Source: CAVWCQ01 sp963753545 (GTDB taxonomy: Bacteria; Chloroflexota; Anaerolineae; Aggregatilineales; Aggregatilineaceae). Taken from it: a DNA stretch of 64,000 bases. The notes under the pieces were generated by a model. That model did not search any database, was not told where the DNA came from, and worked only from the letters and a program-made list of their open reading frames with translations. The stretch spans positions 3,906,001 through 3,970,000 of the forward strand of contig CAVWCQ010000008.1 of the NCBI GenBank assembly GCA_963753545.1, read 5' to 3'. Both the position numbers and the translations under genes were made by a program. Below are positions 35,707-45,492 of this stretch, piece after piece; position 1 is the stretch's first letter, and the number at the start of each line of letters is the position of its first letter.

Positions 35707-36450
35707 CTATTGATCGGCTGAGACGAACTCCAGATAGCGAGTCGTTGCCTGGTCGAGATCGTGGTAGGCCCCTCGGCGGCTTTCCGGCAATAGTGCTGCC
35801 AGCCGGAACATAATCTCGTTGGTCATCTGCCGCATTTCGTCGCGAGGAATGCGTTTGGTCGAGTCGGCGCACAGGCGAAATGGCTGCCCAAATCGGACGG
35901 TGACTTGCGGGCGGCGCAGCCGTTTATAGCTGTAAGGGAACTGATCTGTGCCATCCAGCCCGATCGGAACAAATACGGCTCCTGTTTTGAGGCCGATGTA
36001 GGTCATGCCATCCTTTGGTTCCGAGAGAGCATGCTGGCGCGTGCCTTCCGGAGCAATCAAGACGGCACGTTCCTGGCGCAGCAGTTCAATCGTGCTGTCC
36101 AGGGCCTGCCGGTCTACCTCGCCGCGCCGGACAGGGTATGCGCCCCAGCTTCGCGCCATGAGGCCGACTACCGGATTCTCGTAATTTTCAATTTTGGACA
36201 TGGGAACCACATAGCGAGACGTAACGGCCCCGGTGACAACGAACGGGTCCAGCGAACCGATATGGTTCATAATGAGCAGTGTTGGCCCGCTGGCTGGAAT
36301 GTTTTCCGTTCCTTCAGCCCGAACATGAGCCAGAAACACAAAACCAATCCGGCGCAGCAAAAAGTCGCGCAGGAAACGGCGGCGCTTGTCGTAGCGATCT
36401 TGTTGGAAAACAATCGGATGAGCATGGGATCGAGATGGAACGGAACTCAT
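35707..36450 (-). CDS. plsC: 1-acyl-sn-glycerol-3-phosphate acyltransferase
   Basis: 247 residues. Acyltransferase motif I NHIGSLDPF (N-H-x4-D form), motif II region YPVRRGEVDR, motif III EGTRQ and motif IV VPIGLDG. It adds the second acyl chain in phosphatidic acid synthesis at the membrane face. Lies 24 bases after the pseudouridine synthase gene on the same strand, so the two may be co-transcribed. Confidence 0.9.
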   Translation of the reverse strand: MSSVPSRSHAHPIVFQQDRYDKRRRFLRDFLLRRIGFVFLAHVRAEGTENIPASGPTLLIMNHIGSLDPFVVTGAVTSRYVVPMSKIENYENPVVGLMARSWGAYPVRRGEVDRQALDSTIELLRQERAVLIAPEGTRQHALSEPKDGMTYIGLKTGAVFVPIGLDGTDQFPYSYKRLRRPQVTVRFGQPFRLCADSTKRIPRDEMRQMTNEIMFRLAALLPESRRGAYHDLDQATTRYLEFVSADQ

Positions 36451-36474
36451 AAAATCGATTTCCTATGGGAGCAG

Positions 36475-37203
36475 TTAGTGCTGCGAAGACGGTGTTTTTT
36501 TAAGTTGGCGGACTTCATTGGGTGACAGCGATCGCCACTCACCCGGCTTCAGATGGCCAATTTCTACCGTGCCGATCTTAACCCGGATCAGCCGCTTCAC
36601 GCGATACCCCAGGAGTTGTGCCACGCGCCGAATCTGGCGTTTGCGCCCCTCCCGCATGACGACTTCAAGCCATGTTTCGTCTACCGTGCTGGAAATAACA
36701 CGGACTTTAGCCGGAACAGTTTTTACATCATCCAATACGACACCGTTGCGCCACTGGTCGAGCGTTTCCAGTGTAGTCTCGCCTTCGACAAGCACCTGAT
36801 AGGTTTTGCTGTGTTCATAACGCGGGTGCATCAGTTTGTCTGCCAGATCGCCATCATTGGTCAGGATGATCAATCCTTCGCTGTCGGCATCCAGGCGGCC
36901 CACGGTAAACAGGTGACCCTTATGCGGAATCAAATCACGCACGAGGCGGCGCTTTTCCTGTGGCTGCCGGACATTGGTGGAGACAATCCCGCGCGGCTTG
37001 TTCAGCAGATAATACACAAAATCCGGTTTCGACTTGAGAATTTCACCATCAACGGTAACGGTGTCCTGTTCCAGGTTGGCTTTATCACCCACCTGGGCTA
37101 CTTTTCCGTTCACACGGACTCGCCCATCTCGGATCAGTTTTTCAGCCGCGCGGCGTGAAGCAATCCCTGCCTGTGACAGCAGTTTTTGTAATCGTTCTTC
37201 CAC
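36475..37203 (-). CDS. rluB: RsuA/RluB-type rRNA pseudouridine synthase
   Basis: 242 residues. N-terminal S4 RNA-binding domain (RLQKLLSQAGIASRRAAEKLI, as pieces; GRVRVNG) followed by the catalytic domain with GRLDADSEGLIILTNDG carrying the catalytic Asp, and MREGRKRQIRRV. RluB, RluE, RluF and RsuA are close relatives, so the exact site in rRNA is uncertain. It starts 17 bases after the phosphatase gene. Confidence 0.92.
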   Translation of the reverse strand: MEERLQKLLSQAGIASRRAAEKLIRDGRVRVNGKVAQVGDKANLEQDTVTVDGEILKSKPDFVYYLLNKPRGIVSTNVRQPQEKRRLVRDLIPHKGHLFTVGRLDADSEGLIILTNDGDLADKLMHPRYEHSKTYQVLVEGETTLETLDQWRNGVVLDDVKTVPAKVRVISSTVDETWLEVVMREGRKRQIRRVAQLLGYRVKRLIRVKIGTVEIGHLKPGEWRSLSPNEVRQLKKTPSSQH

Positions 37204-37220
37204 AGTGATTCCTTTAACTT

Positions 37221-38492
37221 TCAGACCGTCGGGCCTATATAGCGGACCACGACCAGAGTTGTATCATCAAATGGCGGTGCATCGCCCATAAATGCAACAA
37301 CAAACTCGATTAATTTATCTTTGATCTCAACGGCAGAGAGTCGCGCTGCCTCTTTCACGACCTGTACCAGCCGTGCGTCGCCATAGGGGTCTCTGTCCAG
37401 ATTTTCCGCTTCGGTCAATCCATCCGTGTAATAAACCAGCACATCACCCGGCTCAAGTTGATATTCGACGGCTTGCACGGGCAGGTCCTCGAACCAGCCC
37501 AGTGGTCGCCCGCCGCGTGGCAGAAACTCATAGGTATTCTTCTCGGTGCGGTAAAGCAGCGGGCGGTTATGCCCGGCGCTAACCCCGGTGAACTTACCAT
37601 CAGGATGAAGGAGCGTGTAATAAACGGTGACAAACATCCCAGACTGTGTATCGCTGAGAATGATCCGGTTTGCCTGACGGAGTGTGGCCTCCGGTGTAGG
37701 AGTTGACAGAGCAGCGGCGCGTATCAGGCTGCGAGCGACAGCCATAAAGATTGCTGCCGGAGCGCCTTTGTCCGATACATCCGCAATGACCACCACTAAT
37801 GTATCGCTGCTCAACCAAAAGCAATCATAAAAATCCCCTGCCATTTCGCGTGCTGAACGCCAATCCGCCGCAATCTGGTAGCCGGGCATCGTGGGCAGAT
37901 CGCGGGGCAGCAGTCCGCGCTGGATATCGTGGGCCATTTGCAATTCTTTTTCCATGCGGCCCTTTTCAACCGCTACCCGGTAGAGCCGCGCGTTCTCAAT
38001 AGCAACGCCTGCCTGGCTGGCAAAGGCGGTCAGCAGCGCGAGATGATCCTCGTTGAACAGGCCGCTTTGCAGGCGGTTATCGACGTACACCAGCCCGATC
38101 AACCGGTCTTTGACCATGATCGGTACGCACAGGATCGAGCGCAGGCCGAGCATCATGATACTCTCGCCCCGTGCAAAACGATTGTCGAACTGGGCATTAT
38201 CGGTCAGCAGCGGTTTGCGTGTCTGCTCAACCTGCCGGGTGATCGTTGTGCTGACCTGAAAAGCAGGCGAATCGAGGTAGCTGCGATCCATGCCGCGCGC
38301 CACCTGAAAAACCAGTTCACCATTTTGCTCATCCCGCAGCATTAAAAAGCCTCGTTCGGCTCCGGTCACTTCGATCACCTGATCCATAATGGTTTCCAAC
38401 ACCACGTCCAGGTCAAGACTCGAATTGAGCGTGCTCGTAATCTCGTACAACGTGGCAAGATGCTCTCGCTTTGGGACAAGGGGTGAAGTCAT
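37221..38492 (-). CDS. GAF domain-SpoIIE/RsbU-type PP2C phosphatase
   Basis: 423 residues. GAF domain (~25-170, with LCVPIMVKDRLIGLVYVDN in it) linked by a helix (MEKELQMAHDIQRGLLP) to a PP2C-like SpoIIE domain: AGDFYDCFWL, VIADVSDKGAPAA, SAGHNRPLLY, YYTDGLTEAEN and FDDTTLVVV. Such proteins dephosphorylate anti-sigma-antagonists in partner-switching systems after GAF binds a small ligand. No STAS or HPK-type anti-sigma gene lies next to it. Divergent from the M20 peptidase gene. Confidence 0.93.
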   Translation of the reverse strand: MTSPLVPKREHLATLYEITSTLNSSLDLDVVLETIMDQVIEVTGAERGFLMLRDEQNGELVFQVARGMDRSYLDSPAFQVSTTITRQVEQTRKPLLTDNAQFDNRFARGESIMMLGLRSILCVPIMVKDRLIGLVYVDNRLQSGLFNEDHLALLTAFASQAGVAIENARLYRVAVEKGRMEKELQMAHDIQRGLLPRDLPTMPGYQIAADWRSAREMAGDFYDCFWLSSDTLVVVIADVSDKGAPAAIFMAVARSLIRAAALSTPTPEATLRQANRIILSDTQSGMFVTVYYTLLHPDGKFTGVSAGHNRPLLYRTEKNTYEFLPRGGRPLGWFEDLPVQAVEYQLEPGDVLVYYTDGLTEAENLDRDPYGDARLVQVVKEAARLSAVEIKDKLIEFVVAFMGDAPPFDDTTLVVVRYIGPTV

Positions 38493-38619
38493 GGCAATTT
38501 TCTCTTAGATGAACGCTGCCCTCACAAAGGGCATTATACATGCCGCCGGACGCTTTGCCCAACTAGCGATAACACCTGTTATAATCGCAGCGTTATCCCT
38601 GTTTGGCTAGGAGAATTTG

Positions 38620-39987
38620 ATGAATCCCTACGATTATGTAGTTAATCACCAGGATAAATTCTTAGAAGACCTCAAAGAAGTACTTCGTATTCCCAGCATC
38701 AGCGCCATGTCTGATCACAACGCTGACAGCCGCCGCGCCGCGGAGTGGTTTAAGTCTCAACTGCAACAGATCGGCATGACCCGCACCGAAATTTTTGATA
38801 CTGCCGGAAACCCGATTGTCTACGCGGAATGGCTGGGGGCAGGCAGTGCGCCAACCGTGCTGATTTATGGGCACTATGATGTGCAGCCCGCCGATGATCC
38901 CGATCATCTGTGGCAGACCGATCCCTTTGAGCCTGTGATCCTCAATGGCAACCTGTACGCACGCGGTTCAACCGATGATAAAGGCCAGACCTTCACCCAG
39001 ATGAAGGCCATTGAAGCGCTGCTCCAGTCAGGGAAAATGCCGGTCAATGTCAAATTTGTGATCGAAGGCGAAGAAGAAATGGGATCGGGCAACCTCTATC
39101 CCTTCATCGAACAGCATACCGATCTGCTCAAAGCTGATGTTGCCGTGATCTCAGATACCGGCATGCTTGGCCTGGATAATCCCTCGGTTGTCTACGGGCT
39201 GCGCGGCATTGTCTCATTAGAAATTGAGGTGAGAGGCCCAGACCACGATCTCCATTCCGGCACGTTTGGCGGCGTCGTTCACAATCCAGCCAAGGCGCTG
39301 ATCGATATTCTGGCTGCCATGCACAACCCGGATAACAGTATTGCCGTGCCCGGCTTTTACGACAGTGTCCGCCCGGTGAGTGATGCCGAACGTGCCGAAC
39401 TTGCTAAAACTCCGCTGCCTCTCGATCGTTTGCGCGCAGAAACGGGTATAAACGCGCCCTGGGGAGAAGAAGCTTATGCCATGCACGAACGCCTGGGCAT
39501 CCGTCCCACCCTGGAGGTTAACGGGATTGTGAGCGGGTGGACAGGTGAGGGTGGAAAAACGGTGCTGCCCGCCAAGGCGCTGGCAAAGGTGAGCTGCCGC
39601 CTGGTTCCCGATCAGGACGCTTTTGAGATTGTAGAGTTGATCCGCAAGTACGTGCAGCAGATCACGCCCCGAAGTGTGACCAGCGAAGTGCGCATGCTGC
39701 ACCAGGGCCGCTGGGCCGTTGTGGAACAGGATTCGCCCTATATGCAGGCCGCGCTGCGGGCTTACGAGTTCGGCTTCGGCAAGCGCCCCGTTTTTGTGCG
39801 CGAAGGTGGCTCCGTCCCAATTGTCGGAACCTTCCAGGATGTGCTCAAGGTTCCGGTGATCATGATGGGCTTTGGCCTGCCGGACGATAATCTGCACGGT
39901 CCGAACGAGAAATACACGCTGGAATGCTTCTACCGGGGCATGCGAACCGCGATCCGTTTCTACGAAGATATCGGCTCCACTAAGTGA
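38620..39987 (+). CDS. M20-family dipeptidase / metallopeptidase
   Basis: 455 residues from ATG 38620, AGGAG six bases upstream. Zinc ligands and catalytic residues: GHYDVQPAD (His, Asp), RGSTDDKGQ (bridging Asp), EGEEEMGS (catalytic Glu and ligand), and the lid domain with HDLHSGTFGG. Related to CNDP/PepV-like dipeptidases acting in the cytoplasm on short peptides. Single gene ending in a perfect palindromic terminator. Confidence 0.93.
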   Translation: MNPYDYVVNHQDKFLEDLKEVLRIPSISAMSDHNADSRRAAEWFKSQLQQIGMTRTEIFDTAGNPIVYAEWLGAGSAPTVLIYGHYDVQPADDPDHLWQTDPFEPVILNGNLYARGSTDDKGQTFTQMKAIEALLQSGKMPVNVKFVIEGEEEMGSGNLYPFIEQHTDLLKADVAVISDTGMLGLDNPSVVYGLRGIVSLEIEVRGPDHDLHSGTFGGVVHNPAKALIDILAAMHNPDNSIAVPGFYDSVRPVSDAERAELAKTPLPLDRLRAETGINAPWGEEAYAMHERLGIRPTLEVNGIVSGWTGEGGKTVLPAKALAKVSCRLVPDQDAFEIVELIRKYVQQITPRSVTSEVRMLHQGRWAVVEQDSPYMQAALRAYEFGFGKRPVFVREGGSVPIVGTFQDVLKVPVIMMGFGLPDDNLHGPNEKYTLECFYRGMRTAIRFYEDIGSTK

Positions 39988-40024
39988 TATGTGAGGGGTG
40001 CCGCGGCACCCCTCACATATTTTA
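39987..40024 (+). terminator. Perfect 34-base palindrome terminator
   Basis: 39987-40020 is an exact palindrome centred in GCCGCGGC, followed by T; it starts at the last base of the M20 stop codon. Confidence 0.8.
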
Positions 40025-40122
40025 TAATGATTTCTTTCACAATTTACCCATCTCTCCTATCGCCTGCTTAAAATCACCATAATCACTGTTTCCCTTACCC
40101 GGATTGCCAAGGAGATTTGGAT

Positions 40123-42026
40123 ATGGTGCGCAACGGCGTAGCGGCTGGTGAAGTGTATTACCCATCAGCTTCAATCGTCGCCCAGGCAAACATCCCCGAT
40201 TATGAGGCCGTTAATCAGGCGATGCTCAATGATCTGGTCGGCAGTTGGGACAAGATCGCTCGTGAAGAGTTCGAATGGTTCGAACCCTGGCAAAAAACCC
40301 TCGATGATTCAAACGCTCCCTTCTATAAATGGTTTGTAGGTGGCAAAACCAATATTGTTCACAACGCGCTGGACCGGCACCTGAATACATGGCGGCGCAA
40401 CAAGGCCGCGCTGATCTGGGAAGGCGAAAAGTACGAGCAGCGCAGTTATACCTATCATCAGCTTGCCCGCGAAGTCTGCCGCTTCGCCAGCGTGCTGCGG
40501 GCAATGGGCGTGCGCAAAGGCGACCGCGTGACGATCTATATGGGACGCATCCCAGAGATCATCATCGCCATGCTGGCCTGTGCCAAAATCGGCGCGGTCC
40601 ATTCGGTCGTTTACGGCGGATTTTCGGTGGAAGCCCTGCATGGGCGCATCGAAGACAGCGAGAGCAAAGTCGCCATCACGGCGGATGGTGCCTGGCTGCG
40701 TGGCAACATTGTGCCTCTGAAAGATATTATGGATGAAGCCCTTCAGCGCGCTCCCACGATCCAAACCGTAATCGTCGTCAAGCGCACCGGGCAGGATGTC
40801 CACATGGAGCCGGGACGCGATCTGTGGTATCACGATCTGATGAATCTTCCGATTGCCGAAGCATGCATCGAAACTGAAGTGATGGATGCCGAAGATCCGC
40901 TCTATCTGCTCTACACCAGCGGCACGACGGGTAAGCCCAAAGCGATTTTGCACACGCATGGCGGTTATATGGTCGGTGTAGCGACCACCCTAAAATGGGT
41001 CTTTGATCTCAAGGACACCGATACGTGGTGGTGTGCTGCCGATCCCGGCTGGGTGACGGGCCACAGTTACATTGTTTACGGGCCGCTGCTGCTGGGCGCG
41101 ACCAGCGTGATGTACGAAGGCGCGCCTAACCACCCCTTCCCGGATCGCTGGTGGGATATTGTCGAGCGGCACGGCGTCACCATGTTATATACCGCGCCAA
41201 CCGCCATTCGCGGTTTGATGCGCTTTGGCGACGCCTGGCCTACCCGCCACGATCTGAGCAGTCTGCGCCTGCTGGGCAGCGTGGGCGAGCCGATCAACCC
41301 GGAGGCGTGGAAGTGGTATCACCGCGTGATCGGCCGCGAAGCACTGCCCAATCATGGATACATGGTGGCAGACCGAAACCGGGCACTTTATGATCACGCC
41401 GCTGCCTGTCACGCCGCTCAAACCCGGCAGCGCGACGCGCCCCTTCCCTGGCGTAGCATATCGCCGTGCTGGACGAAGACGGAAACCCGGTTGGCCCCAA
41501 CGAAGAAGGCTATCTGGTCATCACGTACCCCCTGGCCCGGCATGCTGCGTACCATTTATCGGCGATCCGGATCGTTATGTTCAGCAGTATTGGAGCACGC
41601 TTCCCCGGCATGTACATGACCGGTGACAGCGCGAAAATCGATGAGGATGGTTATGTCTGGGTGATTGGCCGCGTAGACGATGTGATCAAAGTCAGCGGCT
41701 ACCGCCTGGGGACGGCGGAAATCGAAAGCGCCCTGGTGAGTCACCCCTCCGTAGCCGAAGCCGCTGTGATCGGTGTGCCGGACGAAGTGCGCGGCAATGT
41801 GATCCAGGCCTACTGCATCCTGAGAAGCGGCGTCGAGCCCACCCAGCGGTTAGTCGATATTCTGCGCGATCATGTCGCTCACGAGATCGGCCACATCGCC
41901 AAGCCGTCCAGCATCGAATTTGTGGATACCCTGCCCAAGACCCGCAGCGGTAAGATCATGCGCCGCGTTCTCAAAGCGCGGGCGCTCGGTCAGGATGAAG
42001 GCGACCTCAGCACCCTCGAAACCTAA
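40123..42026 (+). pseudogene. acsA: Acetyl-CoA synthetase with five single-base insertions
   Basis: AAGGAG precedes ATG 40123. The adenylation domain is intact to LPN (~41350): GAVHSVVYGGFS, YTSGTTGKPKAI and VGEPINPEAW. Then frames change five times, each cured by removing one base: A at 41350-41351 (restores LPIMDTWWQTETGHFM), T near 41459 (restores GVAIAVLDEDGNPVG), one C of CCCCC at 41528-41532 (restores YPWPGMLRTIY), C at 41560 (restores GDPDRYVQQYWS) and C at 41600 (restores FPGMYMTGDSAKIDEDG). The remainder to 42026 is normal and includes the acetylatable Lys region PKTRSGKIMRR. Enzyme makes acetyl-CoA from acetate, ATP and CoA. As written it cannot make a full product. Confidence 0.9.
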
Positions 42027-43522
42027 TACTCTATTTGTAGGGCGGGTTTGTTAACCCGCCCTAGTTTTTTCCCTCTGTCCGTCACCCGTACCCGCCAGAC
42101 GCGCACCGTCCGGTTGATCATGGGTCGCTCATAGATCGCGATCAGTTCCCAGTCTAGTCCCAGCGGATCGAACGCCTTTTCATGCCCGTTAAAGATCAGG
42201 TAGCTGACTTCGTGCTGGGTTAATTCGATGGGATGGCGATCATTGTGCAGGCAGTGCACCGGGCGAGTCGTAAAGAAAAACAGCATGTCACAGGTAGCGA
42301 CGGAGGCATAAACGTGATCGGCAGGCGGCTCAACCTGTTCCAGCAGAATCGCCGTCTGCCGGAAGGCATCTCCGGCGAAATTGCCGCTGAAATAGTTGTG
42401 CGCGTCTCGTTCCGACAGCGGCAGCCGCGCTGGATCGCTCCAGGCAGTAGTCACAAACGGCAGCGCGAATCCGACCAGCCATAACCCACCAGCAGCCATA
42501 ATCATACTTCGCACCAGAAAAGCGGGTCGAGCGCTGCGCCATAGTTCAACCAGGGTATAAGCGATCAGTAGCAGGATTGGTGGGGCCATAGGCATCAGGT
42601 AACGGCTGCGCGTATTGACTGCCGCCAGCAGCGAGAGCAGGAGGATCAGCGCCAGCCATGTCCACAAAAACAGCGCATAACGCTGGGTTTTTGCGCGGCA
42701 AAATAGATAAAACGAGGCGGAGATCAGTGCCAGGAGCAGCGCAGGTGATATATAGCCGCTCATCTGGGGCAGCAGCGATCGCAGTTGGTAGGCGGGATCG
42801 GCCCGGGCCAATTCCTGCATATTCTCGCCGTTGATCAGCACAAAAGGATGCGGCGAATGATAAGCGGCTGCTGCCGGGATCAGCACAGGCAGCCACGCGA
42901 TCACGATCACCGCAGTCATGACACCCAACGCCGGGAGATAAGACCGCCGGTCGGGTCGAGAGGAAAATGCCATAACAGCCACTACGGGCAGCAGGGGAAT
43001 CAGGCCCAGCGTCAGTTTCGCCAGGGTTGCCAGCGCCGCCAGCAGCCCGATCAGCGCCCCTTCGCGCAAGCTCGGACGTCGTGCCAATACCAGACTTCGC
43101 CATGCGACCAACACAGCAAAAGCAGAAGCAAAGGGATCGGCCAGCGCCATGCGTTCAAAGAAGAATGCCAGGGGAAAAACGGTATAAATCGCAAGCGCCA
43201 GCAGCCCAACGGCATAGCCGCCCATCTGTCGGCCCAGCGTATACAGTCCTGCCCCGCTGATCAACGAAAACAGAGCAATGGAGGTACGTGCCACATACAG
43301 CGCCGTGACCGGCTGAAGATCAAACAGGCCCAGCCAGAAATAGATCAGCAGTTTGCCGTTGGCAAAACGACCCGGATTCTGCTCGAAACTCCACACGGCG
43401 CGGGCGCGGCCTACATGCAGCCCTTCGTCAATGAACGGCTCCTGGCGCGTGATCTGGTGGGCGCGCAGCCAGAACATGATCAGCAGAAGGACAAGGATTG
43501 GAACAGTACGGCGCACGGTCAC
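42023..43522 (-). CDS. GT39-like membrane glycosyltransferase
   Basis: 499 residues, about eleven hydrophobic segments. The N-terminal extracytoplasmic loop carries FIDEGLHVGRA (acidic D-E motif of dolichyl/polyprenyl-phosphate-sugar transferases), and MALADPFASAFA and RYLMPMAPP are typical of the ArnT/PMT fold. It probably moves a sugar from a lipid carrier to protein or lipid outside the cell; donor unknown. Its final codons lie in the REP-like palindrome at 42038-42063 and its stop overlaps the acsA stop, so its C-terminus may have been replaced. Confidence 0.82.
   Translation of the reverse strand: MTVRRTVPILVLLLIMFWLRAHQITRQEPFIDEGLHVGRARAVWSFEQNPGRFANGKLLIYFWLGLFDLQPVTALYVARTSIALFSLISGAGLYTLGRQMGGYAVGLLALAIYTVFPLAFFFERMALADPFASAFAVLVAWRSLVLARRPSLREGALIGLLAALATLAKLTLGLIPLLPVVAVMAFSSRPDRRSYLPALGVMTAVIVIAWLPVLIPAAAAYHSPHPFVLINGENMQELARADPAYQLRSLLPQMSGYISPALLLALISASFYLFCRAKTQRYALFLWTWLALILLLSLLAAVNTRSRYLMPMAPPILLLIAYTLVELWRSARPAFLVRSMIMAAGGLWLVGFALPFVTTAWSDPARLPLSERDAHNYFSGNFAGDAFRQTAILLEQVEPPADHVYASVATCDMLFFFTTRPVHCLHNDRHPIELTQHEVSYLIFNGHEKAFDPLGLDWELIAIYERPMINRTVRVWRVRVTDRGKKLGRVNKPALQIEY
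42038..42070. repeat. REP-like palindrome with T-run
   Basis: TAGGGCGGGTT (42038-42048), TGTT, AACCCGCCCTA (42053-42063), then G and six T. Same core as 18728-18749. Acts as a likely terminator for acsA while forming part of the convergent GT39 coding end. Confidence 0.75.
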
Positions 43523-43678
43523 TTTGATGAGTTTTCATACTGAGCGATCTGGAATCTTTTGGCTAGAAGGGTGATCACTTCCTTCTCATGGCTTTGTTCA
43601 GCATACACCCGATGAGCCAGGAAAAACACTCCTTTGCGACGCAACTTTAAGAGCGAATTTTGGCCCCCATATAGCAAC

Positions 43679-43710
43679 AAAAAACGACAGCCACTGATCC
43701 GGCTGCCGTT
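43679..43710 (-). terminator. Intrinsic terminator after tRNA-Cys
   Basis: Minus strand AACGGCAGCC, eight-base loop, GGCTGTCGTT (one G-U), then a T-run (43679-43684). Confidence 0.8.
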
Positions 43711-43718
43711 ATTTTGAG

Positions 43719-43789
43719 AGGCGACGGTGGGAATTGAACCCACGGTAAGGGTTTTGCAGACCCGCGCCTTGCCACTTGGCTACGTCGCC
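43719..43789 (-). tRNA. tRNA-Cys (anticodon GCA)
   Basis: Minus strand cloverleaf: acceptor GGCGACG/CGTCGCC, D arm with AGTGGCAAGGC, anticodon loop CTGCAAA in a GGGT/ACCC stem (anticodon GCA), T arm GTGGG-TTCAATT-CCCAC, discriminator U, as expected for tRNA-Cys. CCA is not encoded (next bases are CTC). It is followed by its own terminator and is not linked to other tRNAs. Confidence 0.93.
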
Positions 43790-43847
43790 ATTTCCAACCC
43801 GCCCATAGTATACCTGAGTCTCGCCTGCTTGGCAAGGCTGCCTCTGC

Positions 43848-43876
43848 AAAAAAATGACCAGGGTTGCCCTGGTCAT
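43848..43876 (-). terminator. Intrinsic terminator of the primary sigma factor gene
   Basis: ATGACCAGGG (43854-43863) and CCCTGGTCAT (43867-43876) are perfectly complementary around a 3-base loop; minus-strand T-run at 43848-43854. Confidence 0.9.
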
Positions 43877-43900
43877 CAGAATGGTCATATTCAGTTGTGA

Positions 43901-45097
43901 CTAGCTCAGATAATCCCGCAGGTTGTGGGCCAGGCGTGGATGGCGCAGGCGGCGCAGAGCCTCTTTTTCCAGTTGGCGAATACGCTCGCGGCTCAAGCCA
44001 AATTTGTTGGCGATCTCTTCAAGCGTGTGTGGCTCACCACCCCCCAGGCCAAAGCGAAGCCGCAAAATGTGGCTCTGGCGCGGAGTCAATTCACTGAGCA
44101 CTTCTTCGATTGTTTCTTGCAGGAGATGCTGCGTTGCCGCTTCGACTGGGCTGGGTGAGTCCTGGTCTTCAATAAAATCACCGAACTCGCTGTCGCCGTC
44201 ATCCCCTACGGGGCGCTCTAAGGCAATCGCGTGCTGGCTGGCGTCCATCATACCGCGCACGCTTTCCGCTGGCAGTTCCATTTCCTTCGCGATTTCTTCG
44301 GGCGTCGGGCGGTGGCCCAACGTTTGTTCAAGTACCTGGGCAGTACGATACATCTGGCGGATGCGTTCCGTCATATGCAGAGGAATGCGAATAGTGCGCG
44401 TTTTCTGCGCCAGAGCACGGGTGATCGCCTGGCAAATCCACCAGGTCGCATAGGTGCTGAAACGGTTGCCGCGCTTATAGTCATATTTATCGACAGCGCG
44501 CATCAGGCCAACGTTCCCTTCCTGAATCAAATCGGGAAACGGCAGGCCCTGCCCCATATATCGTTTGGCAATGCTGACGACCAGACGTGTGTTAGCGCGG
44601 CCCAGATGTTCGCGCGCGGCCTGACCATCTTCAATCATCTGATCGAGAACTGCGTATTCTTCACTGCCCGGCTCTACGTCGCGGATGCGCTCGACAGCAT
44701 CCCGGCCCAATTCAATTCGTTTGGCTAACTCGATCTCTTCCTGGGCGGTCAGAAGGGGTTCCTGAGCCATCTGGCGGAAATATAATCCAACCGGATCATC
44801 CGCCGAAACAGCGTTTATATCACCGACACCGGGATCATGAGACTCTTCTTCCGCCTCAAATTCCCGGTCGTGATTGTCAAGGTCATCGTCATGAACCGTT
44901 TCTTCCTGGCGTAGCTCGATTCCCAGTTCATCAAGCTCATCCAGGACGGCTTCGATGGCATTGACATCATCGCTGTCTTCATCTAGCAGCTCTAGGACAT
45001 CTTCGAATGTCACATAACCGCGCTGGTCGGCGCGGTTCATCAATTCTTGAATCACCTGTATCCCGTTGCCTCCTGAGGTGTTGCTGATCGGAACCAT
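43901..45097 (-). CDS. rpoD: Primary sigma-70 factor
   Basis: 398 residues. A short region 1.1-like acidic N-terminus, region 1.2 (DPVGLYFRQMAQEPLLTAQEE, in part), region 2 (LVVSIAKRYMGQGLPFPDLIQEGN, RFSTYATWWICQAITRALA, in part), region 3 and region 4 (LTPRQSHILRLRFGL, SRERIRQLEKEALRRLRHP). The complete region set and the RFSTYATWWI -10 recognition block mark a group 1 or group 2 sigma factor; the compact region 1 leaves a housekeeping paralog possible. Own promoter and terminator; single gene. Confidence 0.9.
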   Translation of the reverse strand: MVPISNTSGGNGIQVIQELMNRADQRGYVTFEDVLELLDEDSDDVNAIEAVLDELDELGIELRQEETVHDDDLDNHDREFEAEEESHDPGVGDINAVSADDPVGLYFRQMAQEPLLTAQEEIELAKRIELGRDAVERIRDVEPGSEEYAVLDQMIEDGQAAREHLGRANTRLVVSIAKRYMGQGLPFPDLIQEGNVGLMRAVDKYDYKRGNRFSTYATWWICQAITRALAQKTRTIRIPLHMTERIRQMYRTAQVLEQTLGHRPTPEEIAKEMELPAESVRGMMDASQHAIALERPVGDDGDSEFGDFIEDQDSPSPVEAATQHLLQETIEEVLSELTPRQSHILRLRFGLGGGEPHTLEEIANKFGLSRERIRQLEKEALRRLRHPRLAHNLRDYLS

Positions 45098-45492
45098 TTT
45101 CCCACCAATACGACACTCAAGACACTATATGCAGTACCGCATCAGCGCTTTGTTAGGAGAACATTCCAGAATTATAGCATAAATAAGATAGGCGGGGAAG
45201 ACTGGGAGTTGATCCATAGATTGTAACTCCATTACCTTCCTGAAGGCGAAAAATTGATACATAGAGTGTAGGGCAATTATGCCTTAATGTCTAGCAGGTT
45301 TCATTAGATTCTTATTTAGGAGGCTGCATCCGATCCGGCGATACGCCAGAAACGGGCAATATAGTTGGCGTTAAGGTCAATCCTGTTGGGATCTGTAGGT
45401 TCATATCGAACAGGGCAGCAAGCAGACAAAAATGAAAGCCAGACCTGACGCGGTCAACCGTCCCATGCAGCGCATTCCCTACATCTCCAACC
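45098..45492. other. Intergenic region upstream of rpoD
   Basis: Contains the likely rpoD promoter: on the minus strand an extended -10, TGCTATAAT (TATAAT at 45171-45176), without a good -35. Start near 45164 leaves a ~65-nt leader. The other half, next to the DinB-like gene, has only a short unsupported frame (45312-45560). Confidence 0.5.

Noticed and set aside
42785..43543. 252-codon plus-strand frame rich in Arg, Gln and His
   Set aside because: Antisense shadow of the GT39-like gene; composition is typical of a reversed membrane-protein gene.
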